A DNA stretch of 64,000 nucleotides from assembly GCF_002289575.1 (NCBI RefSeq), contig NZ_NTGA01000019.1, positions 1 through 64,000 on the forward strand. Reading direction: 5' to 3'. The stretch's first letter is position 1. Each line of letters begins with the position of its first letter. Positions 25,206 to 33,804 of this stretch are shown here, piece by piece. The notes below the pieces were generated by a model that did no database searches, was not told the DNA's origin, and was given only the letters and a program-made list of their open reading frames with translations. A program made the translations under genes and the position numbers. The DNA comes from Dietzia natronolimnaea (GTDB lineage: Bacteria > Actinomycetota > Actinomycetes > Mycobacteriales > Mycobacteriaceae).

Positions 25206-26078
25206 TCAGCCCCCGCCTGAAGAGTTCCGGTGGGCGGGAGCCGCGATCCACCCGTCGCCGTCGCGGCGGACCAGTCCCCTCCGCTCGAACTCCTCGAACC
25301 ACCCCGGTGCGGGCCACTCACCCCAGCGTTCGGCGTAGTGGGCTCCGTTGCGCAGCAGATCCTGCAGGTGCTCCACCGGCGGAGACGAGACGGGATGCCA
25401 CCGGTGGTAGGCGTGGGCGCCCGCCACCAGCACCACCGGGATCCGCCGGTACAGCAGTCGGCGACCGAAGTCGGTGTCCTCCGCGCCGTAGCCCGTGTAG
25501 TGCTCGTCGAACCCACCGAACTCCCTGCGGAGCCGTGTCCAGAGAGCTGCGTGCAGGGCGAACGACAGCGACCAGAACATCCCGAACTCGCCCGCCTCGA
25601 GTCGCTGCAGGCCGTGCTCGGGGAACGGTCGCGCCGGGTGCGGGTCGGTGAGGCCCGCGAGCTCGGCGGGGTCCGGAGCACCCACCGACTCTGGCAGATA
25701 GGTGACCGGCCCCATCCCCACCGTGTCAGGCGGAAGATCCGCGTACCGGGAGCCCAGGTCCGGGCCGGGCATGCAGTCGACGTCAAGGAAGATGATCAGC
25801 TCTGCGCCGGTCTCGACGGCCCGGTCCCCGCCCGCGTTGCGGCAACGGGCCACCGGCAGGTCCGGCCCCGCCGGGAGCTCCAGTGGGTCCGCGCCGTCCG
25901 CGAGGAGCTCGGCGGCCAGCTCCTCGCTACCGGGGCGTTCCGGAAGAACCACCACGTGGCGGGCACCGGGCAGGTGCGCGTCGAGCGCGCGCCGCTGCGA
26001 CCTCAGGTGATCGGCCCGCGTGGGGGTACACACGGTCACCACGGCGACCGATGACGGGGTGGGATCGCGACGTGTCAT
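25206..26078 (-). CDS. glycosyltransferase family 2 with galactosyltransferase-type C-terminal domain
   Basis: Nucleotide-sugar-dependent transferase of 290 residues. The Rossmann part starts VAVVTVCTPTRADHLRSQ, the metal-binding DxD is in IIFLDVDCMPG, and the acceptor-side block GGFDEHYTGYGAEDTDFGRRL resembles the Glyco_transf_7C domain with its ED catalytic pair. No membrane helix is present. ATG 26078 overlaps the upstream MurG-like gene stop (ATGA). It is the last gene of the minus-strand glycosyltransferase run, and its product is unknown. Confidence 0.84.
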   Translation of the reverse strand: MTRRDPTPSSVAVVTVCTPTRADHLRSQRRALDAHLPGARHVVVLPERPGSEELAAELLADGADPLELPAGPDLPVARCRNAGGDRAVETGAELIIFLDVDCMPGPDLGSRYADLPPDTVGMGPVTYLPESVGAPDPAELAGLTDPHPARPFPEHGLQRLEAGEFGMFWSLSFALHAALWTRLRREFGGFDEHYTGYGAEDTDFGRRLLYRRIPVVLVAGAHAYHRWHPVSSPPVEHLQDLLRNGAHYAERWGEWPAPGWFEEFERRGLVRRDGDGWIAAPAHRNSSGGG

Positions 26079-27136
26079 CGGGCACCGGCCATCGAGTCCG
26101 CCGCCACCGTCTCCAGCACCGCGGCCAACCGCCCCGCCGCGCCGTCGATCTCCCAGGCCTCGCGCAGCCCGGAACCCGCCCCGGGCGTCGACCGGGAGCG
26201 TTCGAGGGTCCGCCGCACCGCGCGGACGAGGTGCGCGACGGTGGAGTCATGACCGACCACGGCGCCGTGGCCGAGCCCGTCGAGCTTGGCAGCGGTGTCG
26301 TCCTGCTCGCCGAAGGGCCGCTCCTCGGGCACCGCGACGACGTGGGCGTCGGCGGCGGCGAGGTCGGCCACCGAACTCTGACCGGCCGCGCTGATCACCA
26401 CGTCGGCGCGGCACAGTTCGCTCCACGGATCAGACACCCAGCGACCACCGGGGCCCCCGAGCTCCACCCACTCCACACCATCGAGCTCGTCGCGGACCGC
26501 GTCCCACCGCCGGTCGCGACCGGATCCTCCGCTTCCCCGCAGGTGCAGCACCCGAGCGCGGCCGTGTCCTCTGTCGGCCTGGTCGGGGTGGCGGCCGGCG
26601 AACCGCGACACCCCGCCCACCGGGATCAGCGGTTCGGTCGCCCCGGCGGGGACGGGAGCACCGGCTGAGCGAGGCCACCCGGCGACCAGGGCCGAGCACA
26701 CCCCGTGCGCGAGTGTGTGCGGGATGTCGTCACGCCGTCCGGGGAGAACGGTGGAGACGACAGGGGTGCCCGTCAGGCGCGTGGCGAGCGTGACCTCGAC
26801 GGAGACGTCTGTCCACATCACGGTGGGCCGGTGGGTGTCGATCCAACCCGTCAGCATCGCCGTCCGTCGTCTCAGGCCCGGCTGCCCCAGCGGGGCCCAG
26901 TGCAAGCGGCCGCCGGCGGTCGGCTCGAGGACCGGCCGGTCGGGCTCCGCCACCGCGCCCGGCCCGTCGTGATCCAGTGGCAGGGGGAGCACCCGGATGC
27001 GAGTGGGGTCCGGATTGGTCGCCGCTTCGACGTTCGCCGAGGTCAGGATGGTGACCTCGTCGTCCACATGGGCGGCGACCGCGAACGCGCGCTGGAGGTG
27101 CCCACTGCCGTGATGGTGGGCGTACATCCCGATCAT
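26075..27136 (-). CDS. MurG-like (GT-B) glycosyltransferase
   Basis: Protein of 353 residues. The N-terminus YAHHHGSGHLQRAFAVA carries the GxGH-type loop of MurG/monogalactosyldiacylglycerol-synthase-like enzymes. The C-terminal nucleotide-sugar site reads VVISAAGQSSVADLAAADAHVVAVPEERPFGEQDD. It lacks the membrane-association features of true MurG and is a non-canonical homologue. Its stop overlaps the next gene as ATGA. It starts 30 bases after the stop of the GT4 gene upstream. Confidence 0.78.
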   Translation of the reverse strand: MIGMYAHHHGSGHLQRAFAVAAHVDDEVTILTSANVEAATNPDPTRIRVLPLPLDHDGPGAVAEPDRPVLEPTAGGRLHWAPLGQPGLRRRTAMLTGWIDTHRPTVMWTDVSVEVTLATRLTGTPVVSTVLPGRRDDIPHTLAHGVCSALVAGWPRSAGAPVPAGATEPLIPVGGVSRFAGRHPDQADRGHGRARVLHLRGSGGSGRDRRWDAVRDELDGVEWVELGGPGGRWVSDPWSELCRADVVISAAGQSSVADLAAADAHVVAVPEERPFGEQDDTAAKLDGLGHGAVVGHDSTVAHLVRAVRRTLERSRSTPGAGSGLREAWEIDGAAGRLAAVLETVAADSMAGAR

Positions 27137-27166
27137 GCGGCCGTACCGATCATCCGACCGTCCCGC

Positions 27167-28285
27167 TCATCCGGCCACCCCGATCGGGAGCGCCCTCAAC
27201 CGCGCCTCGACCCGGTCGATCCGCCGCTCGTGGGAGAACGCCGCGGCGGCAGCGCGGGCGGTGGCCACGCGGTCGAAGGTCAGGGCCACGGGGACGGCTG
27301 CCGCGAGGGCGGAGGCCGGGTCGCGGCCCGGATCGACCAGGACGACGCCGGGTTGGCCGCGGAGGATCTCACGGATGCCGCCGCGGGCGAGCGCGACCAC
27401 GGGGGTCCCGCACGCGAGCGGTTCGATGGCGGTCAACCCGAACGGCTCCTCCCAGCACGGGGTCACCAGGGCCACCGAGGCCCTCGCGACCAGGGGGACC
27501 AGTGACTCGCGTCCGAGCGCACCGTGAAACCGGACCGAGTCCCCGGCCTGGCGAAGACGCGGGGCCAGGACTGTGCGCATGTATCGGTCGTCGCCGATCC
27601 GGCCGGCCAGGTCGAGCTCCATGCCCGCGCGCAGAGCGGCGTCGACCGCCAGGTGCGGGGCCTTCTCCGGGACGATGCGCCCGCACCACACCGCCCGCGG
27701 CGGGATCCCGGACGTGTGCGTGGTCGCGGACGGGGGGTGGGGCCGCCAGATCCGGGTCTCGACCCCGTTGGGGATCACTTCGGCGCCCTGCGGCACCCGC
27801 CACGACCCGAGGACCGACCGACTGACGGCGTGGACCATCCCGGTCAGTCCCCCGAACTGGTCGAAGGCGTCCTGCATCGGGGCGAGCGCCGGACAGTGCA
27901 GCGTGGTGATCATGCGGGCGTCCATCTCCGCGGCCCGGATGAGGGGGACGTGGCTGAGGCTGTGGTTGAGGATCACGTCGAACCTGGACTCGGCGAGGTG
28001 ATCCATCAGCCTGTGGAACTCGGCGGCGTCCGCCTCGTATCCACCCTTCGGGTAGAAGCTGTCCCCGAAACCGGCCACACCGGACATCGCGGTGAACTCG
28101 AACCGGGGGTCGTGGCCCTCGCTACCGGCGGCGGCGAACAGCGTCACATGGTGCCCTCGCGAGCGCAGGGCCGCGACCTCCTTGGCCACCACCACCTCGA
28201 GTCCACCGGCGTACGGCTCGCGGATGGGGAACCGTGAGGGCCCTATCACCGCGATGGTCATCGGCTCGTCGCTCTGTGCGTCCAC
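27167..28285 (-). CDS. glycosyltransferase family 4
   Basis: GT-B enzyme of about 372 residues. The donor-binding C-terminal domain has IPNGVETRIW, VWCGRIVPEKAPHLAVDAA and CWEEPFGLTAIEPLACGTPVVAL with the two conserved Glu. The N-terminal domain begins IAVIGPSRFPIREPYAGGLEVVV. GTG 28285 is preferred because GAGAGGGGG lies just upstream; ATG 28261 is an alternative with a poor ribosome site. It is separated by 130 bases from the next upstream gene, so a separate promoter is possible. Confidence 0.84.
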   Translation of the reverse strand: MDAQSDEPMTIAVIGPSRFPIREPYAGGLEVVVAKEVAALRSRGHHVTLFAAAGSEGHDPRFEFTAMSGVAGFGDSFYPKGGYEADAAEFHRLMDHLAESRFDVILNHSLSHVPLIRAAEMDARMITTLHCPALAPMQDAFDQFGGLTGMVHAVSRSVLGSWRVPQGAEVIPNGVETRIWRPHPPSATTHTSGIPPRAVWCGRIVPEKAPHLAVDAALRAGMELDLAGRIGDDRYMRTVLAPRLRQAGDSVRFHGALGRESLVPLVARASVALVTPCWEEPFGLTAIEPLACGTPVVALARGGIREILRGQPGVVLVDPGRDPASALAAAVPVALTFDRVATARAAAAAFSHERRIDRVEARLRALPIGVAG

Positions 28286-28415
28286 GGGCCCCCTCTCGCT
28301 CCTGGCATGCCGGACGCTCCGACTGGTTCGGGCGTCCGATTCTCGGTCGGTTGCCCCGAGACTCAGATGGTGACCCCCCGGGGGGCCCGCCGCCACCGGA
28401 GGGGTCTCGTCGGGG

Positions 28416-29738
28416 TCACCAGCCGCCCAGGATCCGCTCGAGTCGGACCCCCGCGTCGTCCGCCGAGAAGCGCGTGACCCCCAGGTCCGCGGCGTGGATC
28501 ACGACCGGTTCGCCGGGGCGGTCTCCCCACAGGTGCTCCCGCGCCAGAGCGCGCGAGGTGCGGATCCGCGCGAGGACGCGGCCCTCGTCGTCGTCGAGCG
28601 TGAGCATCCCCACGGGCGGGCACAGGGCGCGCAACCGCCCCGGGTCGAGCGCCCCGAGTGCGCAGGGACGGAGGAGGTCGATCAGGACCTCAGGACGACG
28701 ACGAGGTCCCGCCCCTTGCGATGCCGGTTCCCACCACCGGGGTCGCGCGGCGAGCCGGACCCGGGGGTCGGCGCCGAAGAGCTCCGCGATCTCCGCGGCG
28801 TCGGAGCTTGCCGGGTCCGCGGTCACCGAGACATCGCCCCAACAGACGAGGGAGGCGCAGGCCGCCGCGTCGGCCCCGCTCCCCCGCTCCCCGGCGTGGA
28901 CGTGCACGGCGACGAGTGGGACCCCGAAGATGCCGCCGGACGGACGGGTGAGCGGGGAGACGATGAGGCGGGCCAGACGGGCGGTCTCGGCGTTCTTCTG
29001 GGCGACGTGACCGGGATCGTCCTCCCCCCGCCCGCTCCAGTCCGGGCCGTCGTGCCAGGCCACGGCACCGGGAACGTAGCGCAGGCGGCCACCGACCTGC
29101 TCGCAGCGCCAGGCCAGGTCCCAGTCCTCGCCGCCGTAACCGACGATCCGGGGGTCGAACCCGCCGGCCAGGTCGTAGAGGCGTCGGTGCAGTCCGCACA
29201 CCGCCGAGAGCACCCCGCGCCACAGGCCCGCGTTCCAACCGCCGTCGTCGCGGGTCAGGTCGTCGGTGCCGGCATAGAACGAGGCGGGCCAGGCGGGATC
29301 GGGGAGCACCTCGATCGGCTCGGACACGTCCGCGGCCGCGAACCGCCCGTACCTGCGTCGGCCCACCACCAGCAGGTCCGGACTCTGATCGAGCGCGGCG
29401 AGAAGGGCGGCCACGTACCCGGGAGCGGGGACGGTGTCGCCGTCGAGGAACAAGATCACCTCGCCGTCGCCGGCCGACGCGCCCAGGTGGCGTGCGGCGG
29501 ACGCCCGGAAGCCTCGATCGTCCTGCCGCACCACGGTCACCTCGGGCGGGACGGTCGGTGGGGTGGGCGAACCGTCGTCGGCGACGATCACCCGCGGCGG
29601 CCGGGCCAGGCCGGTCTGGCGAGCCAGGGCCGCCACGATTCTGTCGAGCATCCGCTGGTCCCGGTAATACGGGATCACCACGTCCACGCTCATCGGGTCC
29701 CCGAACGCCGGGTCCACACCCATCCGACGCCCGCTCAT
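28416..29738 (-). CDS. glycosyltransferase family 2 with extra C-terminal domain
   Basis: Protein of 440 residues. The catalytic half has VDVVIPYYRDQRMLDRIV, the DGD metal site in ILFLDGDTVPAPGY and the Glyco_transf_7C-like AGGFDPRIVGYGGEDWDLAWR with the GGED loop. The last 150 residues form a second domain I do not recognise. ATG 29738 overlaps the previous stop as ATGA and is chosen for that reason over an upstream ATG. It belongs to the overlapping gene run 28416-31665. Confidence 0.83.
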   Translation of the reverse strand: MSGRRMGVDPAFGDPMSVDVVIPYYRDQRMLDRIVAALARQTGLARPPRVIVADDGSPTPPTVPPEVTVVRQDDRGFRASAARHLGASAGDGEVILFLDGDTVPAPGYVAALLAALDQSPDLLVVGRRRYGRFAAADVSEPIEVLPDPAWPASFYAGTDDLTRDDGGWNAGLWRGVLSAVCGLHRRLYDLAGGFDPRIVGYGGEDWDLAWRCEQVGGRLRYVPGAVAWHDGPDWSGRGEDDPGHVAQKNAETARLARLIVSPLTRPSGGIFGVPLVAVHVHAGERGSGADAAACASLVCWGDVSVTADPASSDAAEIAELFGADPRVRLAARPRWWEPASQGAGPRRRPEVLIDLLRPCALGALDPGRLRALCPPVGMLTLDDDEGRVLARIRTSRALAREHLWGDRPGEPVVIHAADLGVTRFSADDAGVRLERILGGW

Positions 29739-30802
29739 GCCCCCCAGCCGTCCCACGCGCGCAGGTATGCCCGGCCCAGTTCCTCCAGCCCGGGGCTGGG
29801 CGGGTCGATTCGGGTCGGGGCGGGGTCGTCCAGCAGTCGCCGCAGGTCACCGGGCAGGTCGGAGCCATCGGTGAACAGAAGCGATCCGGGGTGCCTCGAC
29901 TCCATCTCCCGCGTGTAGTCCGACGTGTTGACGAGCGGGCGGCGTCCGGCGGCGGCCCAGGTGTTGATCGACCCCGAGGCCGAGACGTTGCGGAACAGGG
30001 CGACCGGCACCGTCACCTCGCCGAGGACGCGGGCGAGGTCGTCGTCGTCGATATGTCCGGTCACTTCGGCGCGCCCACCCGCCGCTCGCACGGTCTCCAC
30101 CGCGACTCGCACGTAGTCCTCGTGCCCGTCGGCGGGCGCCCCGAGCAGTCGCAGGCTGACCGAGTGGTCGCCGTCGGCGGCGAGCTCGGCGACCGCCTGC
30201 GCCACCAGGTCCACCGCCTTTCCGGGGTGCAGGAACCCGAAGACTCCCACCGATCGCTCGTCCCGCCGCGCCGCTTCGGGGTGCGAGCCGACGCCCGGTC
30301 GGGTCGGTGAGCCGACGACGCCGAGGTCGGGGACGGGCAGGGGGATCATCGCGCCGACGACGATCCCCGCCGCGTCACAGAGGCGACGCTCGTGTTCGGA
30401 GCTCACCACCACCAGTCCCGCCGCGGCCGCGATGCGCTGATAGGCCCCCCTCCGGCGTCGGCACCGCTCAGCGCCCTCGGCCGGCTGGGGGATGTCGTGG
30501 AGCGTGACGGCCACCGGACGGTCCCGGGCTATGACCTCGACCGTGTCGGCCGCCTCGTCCGGCGTCGCCCCGAACAACGAGTCGGTGAGGTGCAGGTGAA
30601 CGGCGCTGCCCGGATGAGCGGCCAGTGCCTCCATCAACCGGGCCGACTCGGAAACCTCGAGAAGTGGAGTCCCGGCGGCGTGTGCGCAGTCGGCGGCGAA
30701 CCGCGTCACCCCGTGCGCCGGCGGGCCGAGAGCGATCGTCAGCGGCGGGGTCGGTGGCGGGGTCGACGGGCCGTCTCGCGGCGGTGTCTGCATGTCGCTC
30801 AC
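29735..30802 (-). CDS. putative GT4-like glycosyltransferase
   Basis: Protein of 355 residues with a Pro-rich N-terminus. VAVTLHDIPQPAEGAERC and VVVSSEHERRLCDAAG suit the acceptor domain of a GT-B fold; VGVFGFLHPGKAVDLVAQAV and LRLLGAPADGHEDYV suit its donor domain. The classic EPFG motif is replaced by VSASGSINTWAAAGRRPLV. GTG 30802 overlaps the WcbI-like stop (GTGA). The assignment is weaker than for its neighbours. Confidence 0.65.
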   Translation of the reverse strand: MSDMQTPPRDGPSTPPPTPPLTIALGPPAHGVTRFAADCAHAAGTPLLEVSESARLMEALAAHPGSAVHLHLTDSLFGATPDEAADTVEVIARDRPVAVTLHDIPQPAEGAERCRRRRGAYQRIAAAAGLVVVSSEHERRLCDAAGIVVGAMIPLPVPDLGVVGSPTRPGVGSHPEAARRDERSVGVFGFLHPGKAVDLVAQAVAELAADGDHSVSLRLLGAPADGHEDYVRVAVETVRAAGGRAEVTGHIDDDDLARVLGEVTVPVALFRNVSASGSINTWAAAGRRPLVNTSDYTREMESRHPGSLLFTDGSDLPGDLRRLLDDPAPTRIDPPSPGLEELGRAYLRAWDGWGA

Positions 30803-31665
30803 CTCAGCCCCAGGAGGTCGATCCGGTCGGAGTGGCGGCGTAGCCCCTCCTCGACCACCCCCGTGGTGGAGGTGTACCAGGCCAGGTGCGCTTGCGTGAC
30901 CTCCTCGACCGAGAACCGGACTCCGTCGACGAGCCAGTCACGGGGACCGGTTTCCGGGAGGTCGAGCGCGCGTTCGACCGCCCGGTCCACGGGTGCCCGC
31001 GTGGCCCCGAGCAATTCGCGGTCGCCGATGCGAGGCGGGTGGTCGATCAGGCCCGCGGGCAGGGCATCGAGGACGCGGCGGAACACCTCCTGCAGCGTGT
31101 GACGGTCCGGGTGGTTGATGGTGTGCCAGCGCGGGACGCCCTCGAGAAGGTCAGAGGCGATCAGGGTGCCGTGTGCCTGCTCGCGGGTGCGCAGCGCCTC
31201 CATCGATTCCTGCGCCGACGCGAGCGCCTGATCGGGGTCGGGGGCGGCGCCGAGCACCTCCCGGTCGCCTGTCGCGGCGGCCACGATGGCCCGGAGGTCG
31301 TGGTACGGGGCGATCGGCGGCACGAGTGAGCGATCGTGCGGGGGCCGGATCAGCACCTGATACGGGTGTAATCCGGCGTACCGCAGGACGGGCACCAGCA
31401 CCACAGTCGCCGAGGCCGGCAACCGGGCGGCGAGTTGGCGATGGCCGAGGGGCAGGTCACGGTAGTCGTCACGGATGGGCTGGATGATCAGCACGTCGGT
31501 GCGCGCGAGGTCCGCGTGTAACTCCGGGAGGTCACGAGCCGTCATCTCGTACACCGGCCGCACGTCCGTCACCGAGATCCCGTCGACGGAGCGCAGGAGG
31601 TCGCGGTAGACATCGGCCTGGCAGTTGCCGATCACCATGACGGACGGCTGGGCGGTGGTACTCAC
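30799..31665 (-). CDS. WcbI-like polysaccharide biosynthesis protein
   Basis: Protein of 288 residues. It opens with VMVIGNCQADVYRDLLR, the GNCQ entry typical of the WcbI family, named after a capsule gene and thought to act as an acyl or acetyl transferase on glycans. Further features are DVLIIQPIRDDYRDLPLG and VVLVPVLRYAGLHPYQ. The start is uncertain: GTG 31665 is chosen; ATG 31638 is possible. A 61-base gap separates it from the divergent GT4-like gene and must hold both promoters. Confidence 0.75.
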   Translation of the reverse strand: MSTTAQPSVMVIGNCQADVYRDLLRSVDGISVTDVRPVYEMTARDLPELHADLARTDVLIIQPIRDDYRDLPLGHRQLAARLPASATVVLVPVLRYAGLHPYQVLIRPPHDRSLVPPIAPYHDLRAIVAAATGDREVLGAAPDPDQALASAQESMEALRTREQAHGTLIASDLLEGVPRWHTINHPDRHTLQEVFRRVLDALPAGLIDHPPRIGDRELLGATRAPVDRAVERALDLPETGPRDWLVDGVRFSVEEVTQAHLAWYTSTTGVVEEGLRRHSDRIDLLGLR

Positions 31666-31726
31666 CGCGCCGAGCGTAGGCAGGGCCTCAGGTGGCGGCA
31701 ACCGGCAGACGTGGCACGGTGACGGG

Positions 31727-32845
31727 GTGACCCCCGACCACACCTCTGCTGCAGGCCCCCTCCGGGTCCGGTCGATCCCCGCGGGCCATGATTACGTGCG
31801 CCACGCCCTCGGCTCCGCCATCGAACGGGGGGACATCGTGGTGCTCGCCGATCCCCTCCTCGACCCGGGCGAACCCACACGGTGGTGGCCGCACCCCGCG
31901 CTCGAGGCCGCTGCTCGTCCCGAGGTGCTGGACGGCACCGACCTCGTCCACGTTCACTTCGGTTACGAGCACCGGAGCCCGGCACAGGTCGCGGAGTTCG
32001 TCGCCGCGGTCCGGACACGGGGGGTGCCGTTGGTGGTGACCGTGCACGACCTGACCAATCCCCACGAGCCCGACCCGGCCATGCATCTCGAACGCACCGG
32101 GATCCTGGTACGAGGGGCGGACGCGGTCATCACCCTGACCGCGGGCGCGGCGGATGAGATACGGCGGAGGTGGGGCGTGGACTCCCGGGTCATCCCCCAT
32201 CCCCGGCTGATGCCGGCCGAAGTCACCGAGCCGCACCGCCTGGGCCGTCTCGAGAAGGCCGGCCGCACCGGGACCGTGGGTGTGGCGCTGGGCTCGCTGA
32301 GGGCCGGGGTCGCCGCCGAGGGCCTGTTGCCGCGCCTGGCGGACGCACTGCCCTCCCAAACCGACCTGGTGGTGATGGTGCGCTCCGACGCCCTCGCCAG
32401 CGCCCGAGCTCCCGGTCACACACGCCATGAGGCGGCGCACGCTCTCGATACACTGACCGAACTCCCGCACGTCGAGGTCCGCCCCCACGACCTCCTGACC
32501 AACGTCGAGCTCTGCCGGGCCCTGTCCGGGTTCGACGCCCTGGTCCTGCCCCACCGCCACGGGACGCATTCCGGATGGCTGGAGTTGTGCCGGGATCTGG
32601 GCCTGCCACCGGTCATCCCGGACATCGGCTACCTGATCGAGCAGTGGGGTCACCCGGCGGTCTCCTACGACCCCATAGAACCGACCGTCGACGAACTGCG
32701 CCGGGCGCTTGCCGCCGCTCTGAGCACCCCGCCGGTCCCCGTTCGCGCGGCCGCTGCCGAGGACGGCGCGGTCGCCGCGGCCCATGCGGAGCTCTACCGC
32801 ACGGCCCTCGCGGCCGTCGCCTCTCGTCGCGCGGGCAGTTCCTAG
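31727..32845 (+). CDS. putative GT4-like glycosyltransferase, divergent from the cluster
   Basis: Protein of 372 residues. Features are DLVHVHFGYEHRSPAQVAEFV, PLVVTVHDLTNPHEPDP, ADAVITLTAGAADEIRRRWG and VIPHP, a GT-B N-terminal domain pattern. GFDALVLPHRHGTHSGWLELCRDLG in the C-terminal half replaces the usual EPFG block. GTG 31727 starts the frame after a weak ribosome site. Its strand and content suggest it belongs functionally with the minus-strand glycosyltransferase genes. Confidence 0.68.
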   Translation: MTPDHTSAAGPLRVRSIPAGHDYVRHALGSAIERGDIVVLADPLLDPGEPTRWWPHPALEAAARPEVLDGTDLVHVHFGYEHRSPAQVAEFVAAVRTRGVPLVVTVHDLTNPHEPDPAMHLERTGILVRGADAVITLTAGAADEIRRRWGVDSRVIPHPRLMPAEVTEPHRLGRLEKAGRTGTVGVALGSLRAGVAAEGLLPRLADALPSQTDLVVMVRSDALASARAPGHTRHEAAHALDTLTELPHVEVRPHDLLTNVELCRALSGFDALVLPHRHGTHSGWLELCRDLGLPPVIPDIGYLIEQWGHPAVSYDPIEPTVDELRRALAAALSTPPVPVRAAAAEDGAVAAAHAELYRTALAAVASRRAGSS

Positions 32846-32853
32846 TCAGCACG

Positions 32854-33531
32854 TCAGCCCCCGTTGCGGCGCACCATCTCGTCGATCCACTCGGGCGCGT
32901 AGGGCGAGGTGCAGCCCGGCGGGGTCGGATAGTCCCGGAGGACCCCGAGCCGCTCGCCGATACCCCGGGCGCGGTCACGCAGGTCCGGGTTCTGGATCCC
33001 GATCTGCGCGAGGCACGTGTTCATCTCCCACTGCAGCCTCTCGTGCGCGCCTGACATCTCGACCTCGATCGCGTCCAACAGTCCCGGCAGGTCCAGTCCC
33101 TCGGGCTTCTTGACCACCCGGTCCGCGGTGAGCGCCCATCCGGCGGCGGCGACCACCGGATCGGGATCACCCAGCCACTCCAGGCGCAGTTGTTCGGCGT
33201 GCGGGCCCTTCATCACCACGTACCCGACCAACCAGTCGTGCACCTTGCGGGTGCGGGCCTCGCGCAGCATCTCGTCGAGTCGGCCGGGAGAGAACTCCTT
33301 GGGACGGCAGATCAGCAGCGCGAGCAGGCGCGCCGCCGAGTCGCCGGTGGCCCACAGTTCCTCCGCGAACGCCTGGTTCTTCTTGATCCTCTTGGCCACC
33401 GCGCGCAGCGTCGTGAGGTTGACCGCGTGGTCGTCTCCGTGCCGCTCGTTGACCGCCAAGATCCTCGGGTCCTCCAGTGCGGCCAGCTCGGCCATCACCT
33501 CGTCGAGATCCGGCTCGCTCGTCGTCGTCAT
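32854..33531 (-). CDS. AlkD-like DNA alkylation repair protein (HEAT-like repeats)
   Basis: Protein of 225 residues of the DNA-alkylation-repair (AlkC/AlkD) superfamily, made of helical HEAT-like repeats. Typical segments are ILAVNERHGDDHAVNLTTLRAVAKRIKKNQAFAEELW, summarised here by NERHGDDHAVNLTTLRAVAK, and ATGDSAARLLALLICRP. It would excise or recognise alkylated bases. ATG 33531 follows AGGAGGAG. It ends nine bases from the GT4-like gene on the other strand. Confidence 0.78.
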   Translation of the reverse strand: MTTTSEPDLDEVMAELAALEDPRILAVNERHGDDHAVNLTTLRAVAKRIKKNQAFAEELWATGDSAARLLALLICRPKEFSPGRLDEMLREARTRKVHDWLVGYVVMKGPHAEQLRLEWLGDPDPVVAAAGWALTADRVVKKPEGLDLPGLLDAIEVEMSGAHERLQWEMNTCLAQIGIQNPDLRDRARGIGERLGVLRDYPTPPGCTSPYAPEWIDEMVRRNGG

Positions 33532-33582
33532 CTCGGTCTCCTCCTCCGCGCCGCCCCGCGCCCACGGTCCTATACTCGCCGG

Positions 33583-33801
33583 ATGCGCCTGTGGAGCATC
33601 CGTCCCGACCTGCTCGACCGCGTCGCGCTGGTCGCCGGGTGGCGTGAGGGACTCCTGGCTCAGAAGGTACTCCGCGGGCACCCCGGGGGCTATCACCGTC
33701 ACCCGCCGCCGGGACGCTTCCGCACGACGCCTCACTCGACGTTCGATCTCGTCTCGGGGCCGCTCGCGGCCCGGCGGCGCCCACCCCACCCGGAGGCCTG
33801 A
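33583..33801 (+). pseudogene. pyrimidine-dimer DNA glycosylase remnant (N-terminal part)
   Basis: A 72-codon frame begins MRLWSIRPDLLDRVALVAGW and continues REGLLAQKVLRGHPGGYHRHP. This is the N-terminal signature of the T4 endonuclease V-like pyrimidine-dimer glycosylase family, normally about 140 residues. After HPPPGRFR the similarity stops in every frame and a short unrelated tail ends at 33801. The catalytic second half is gone, so it is probably a deletion remnant. Its tail GGAGG provides the ribosome site of the following esterase gene. Confidence 0.6.
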
Positions 33802-33804
33802 CCC

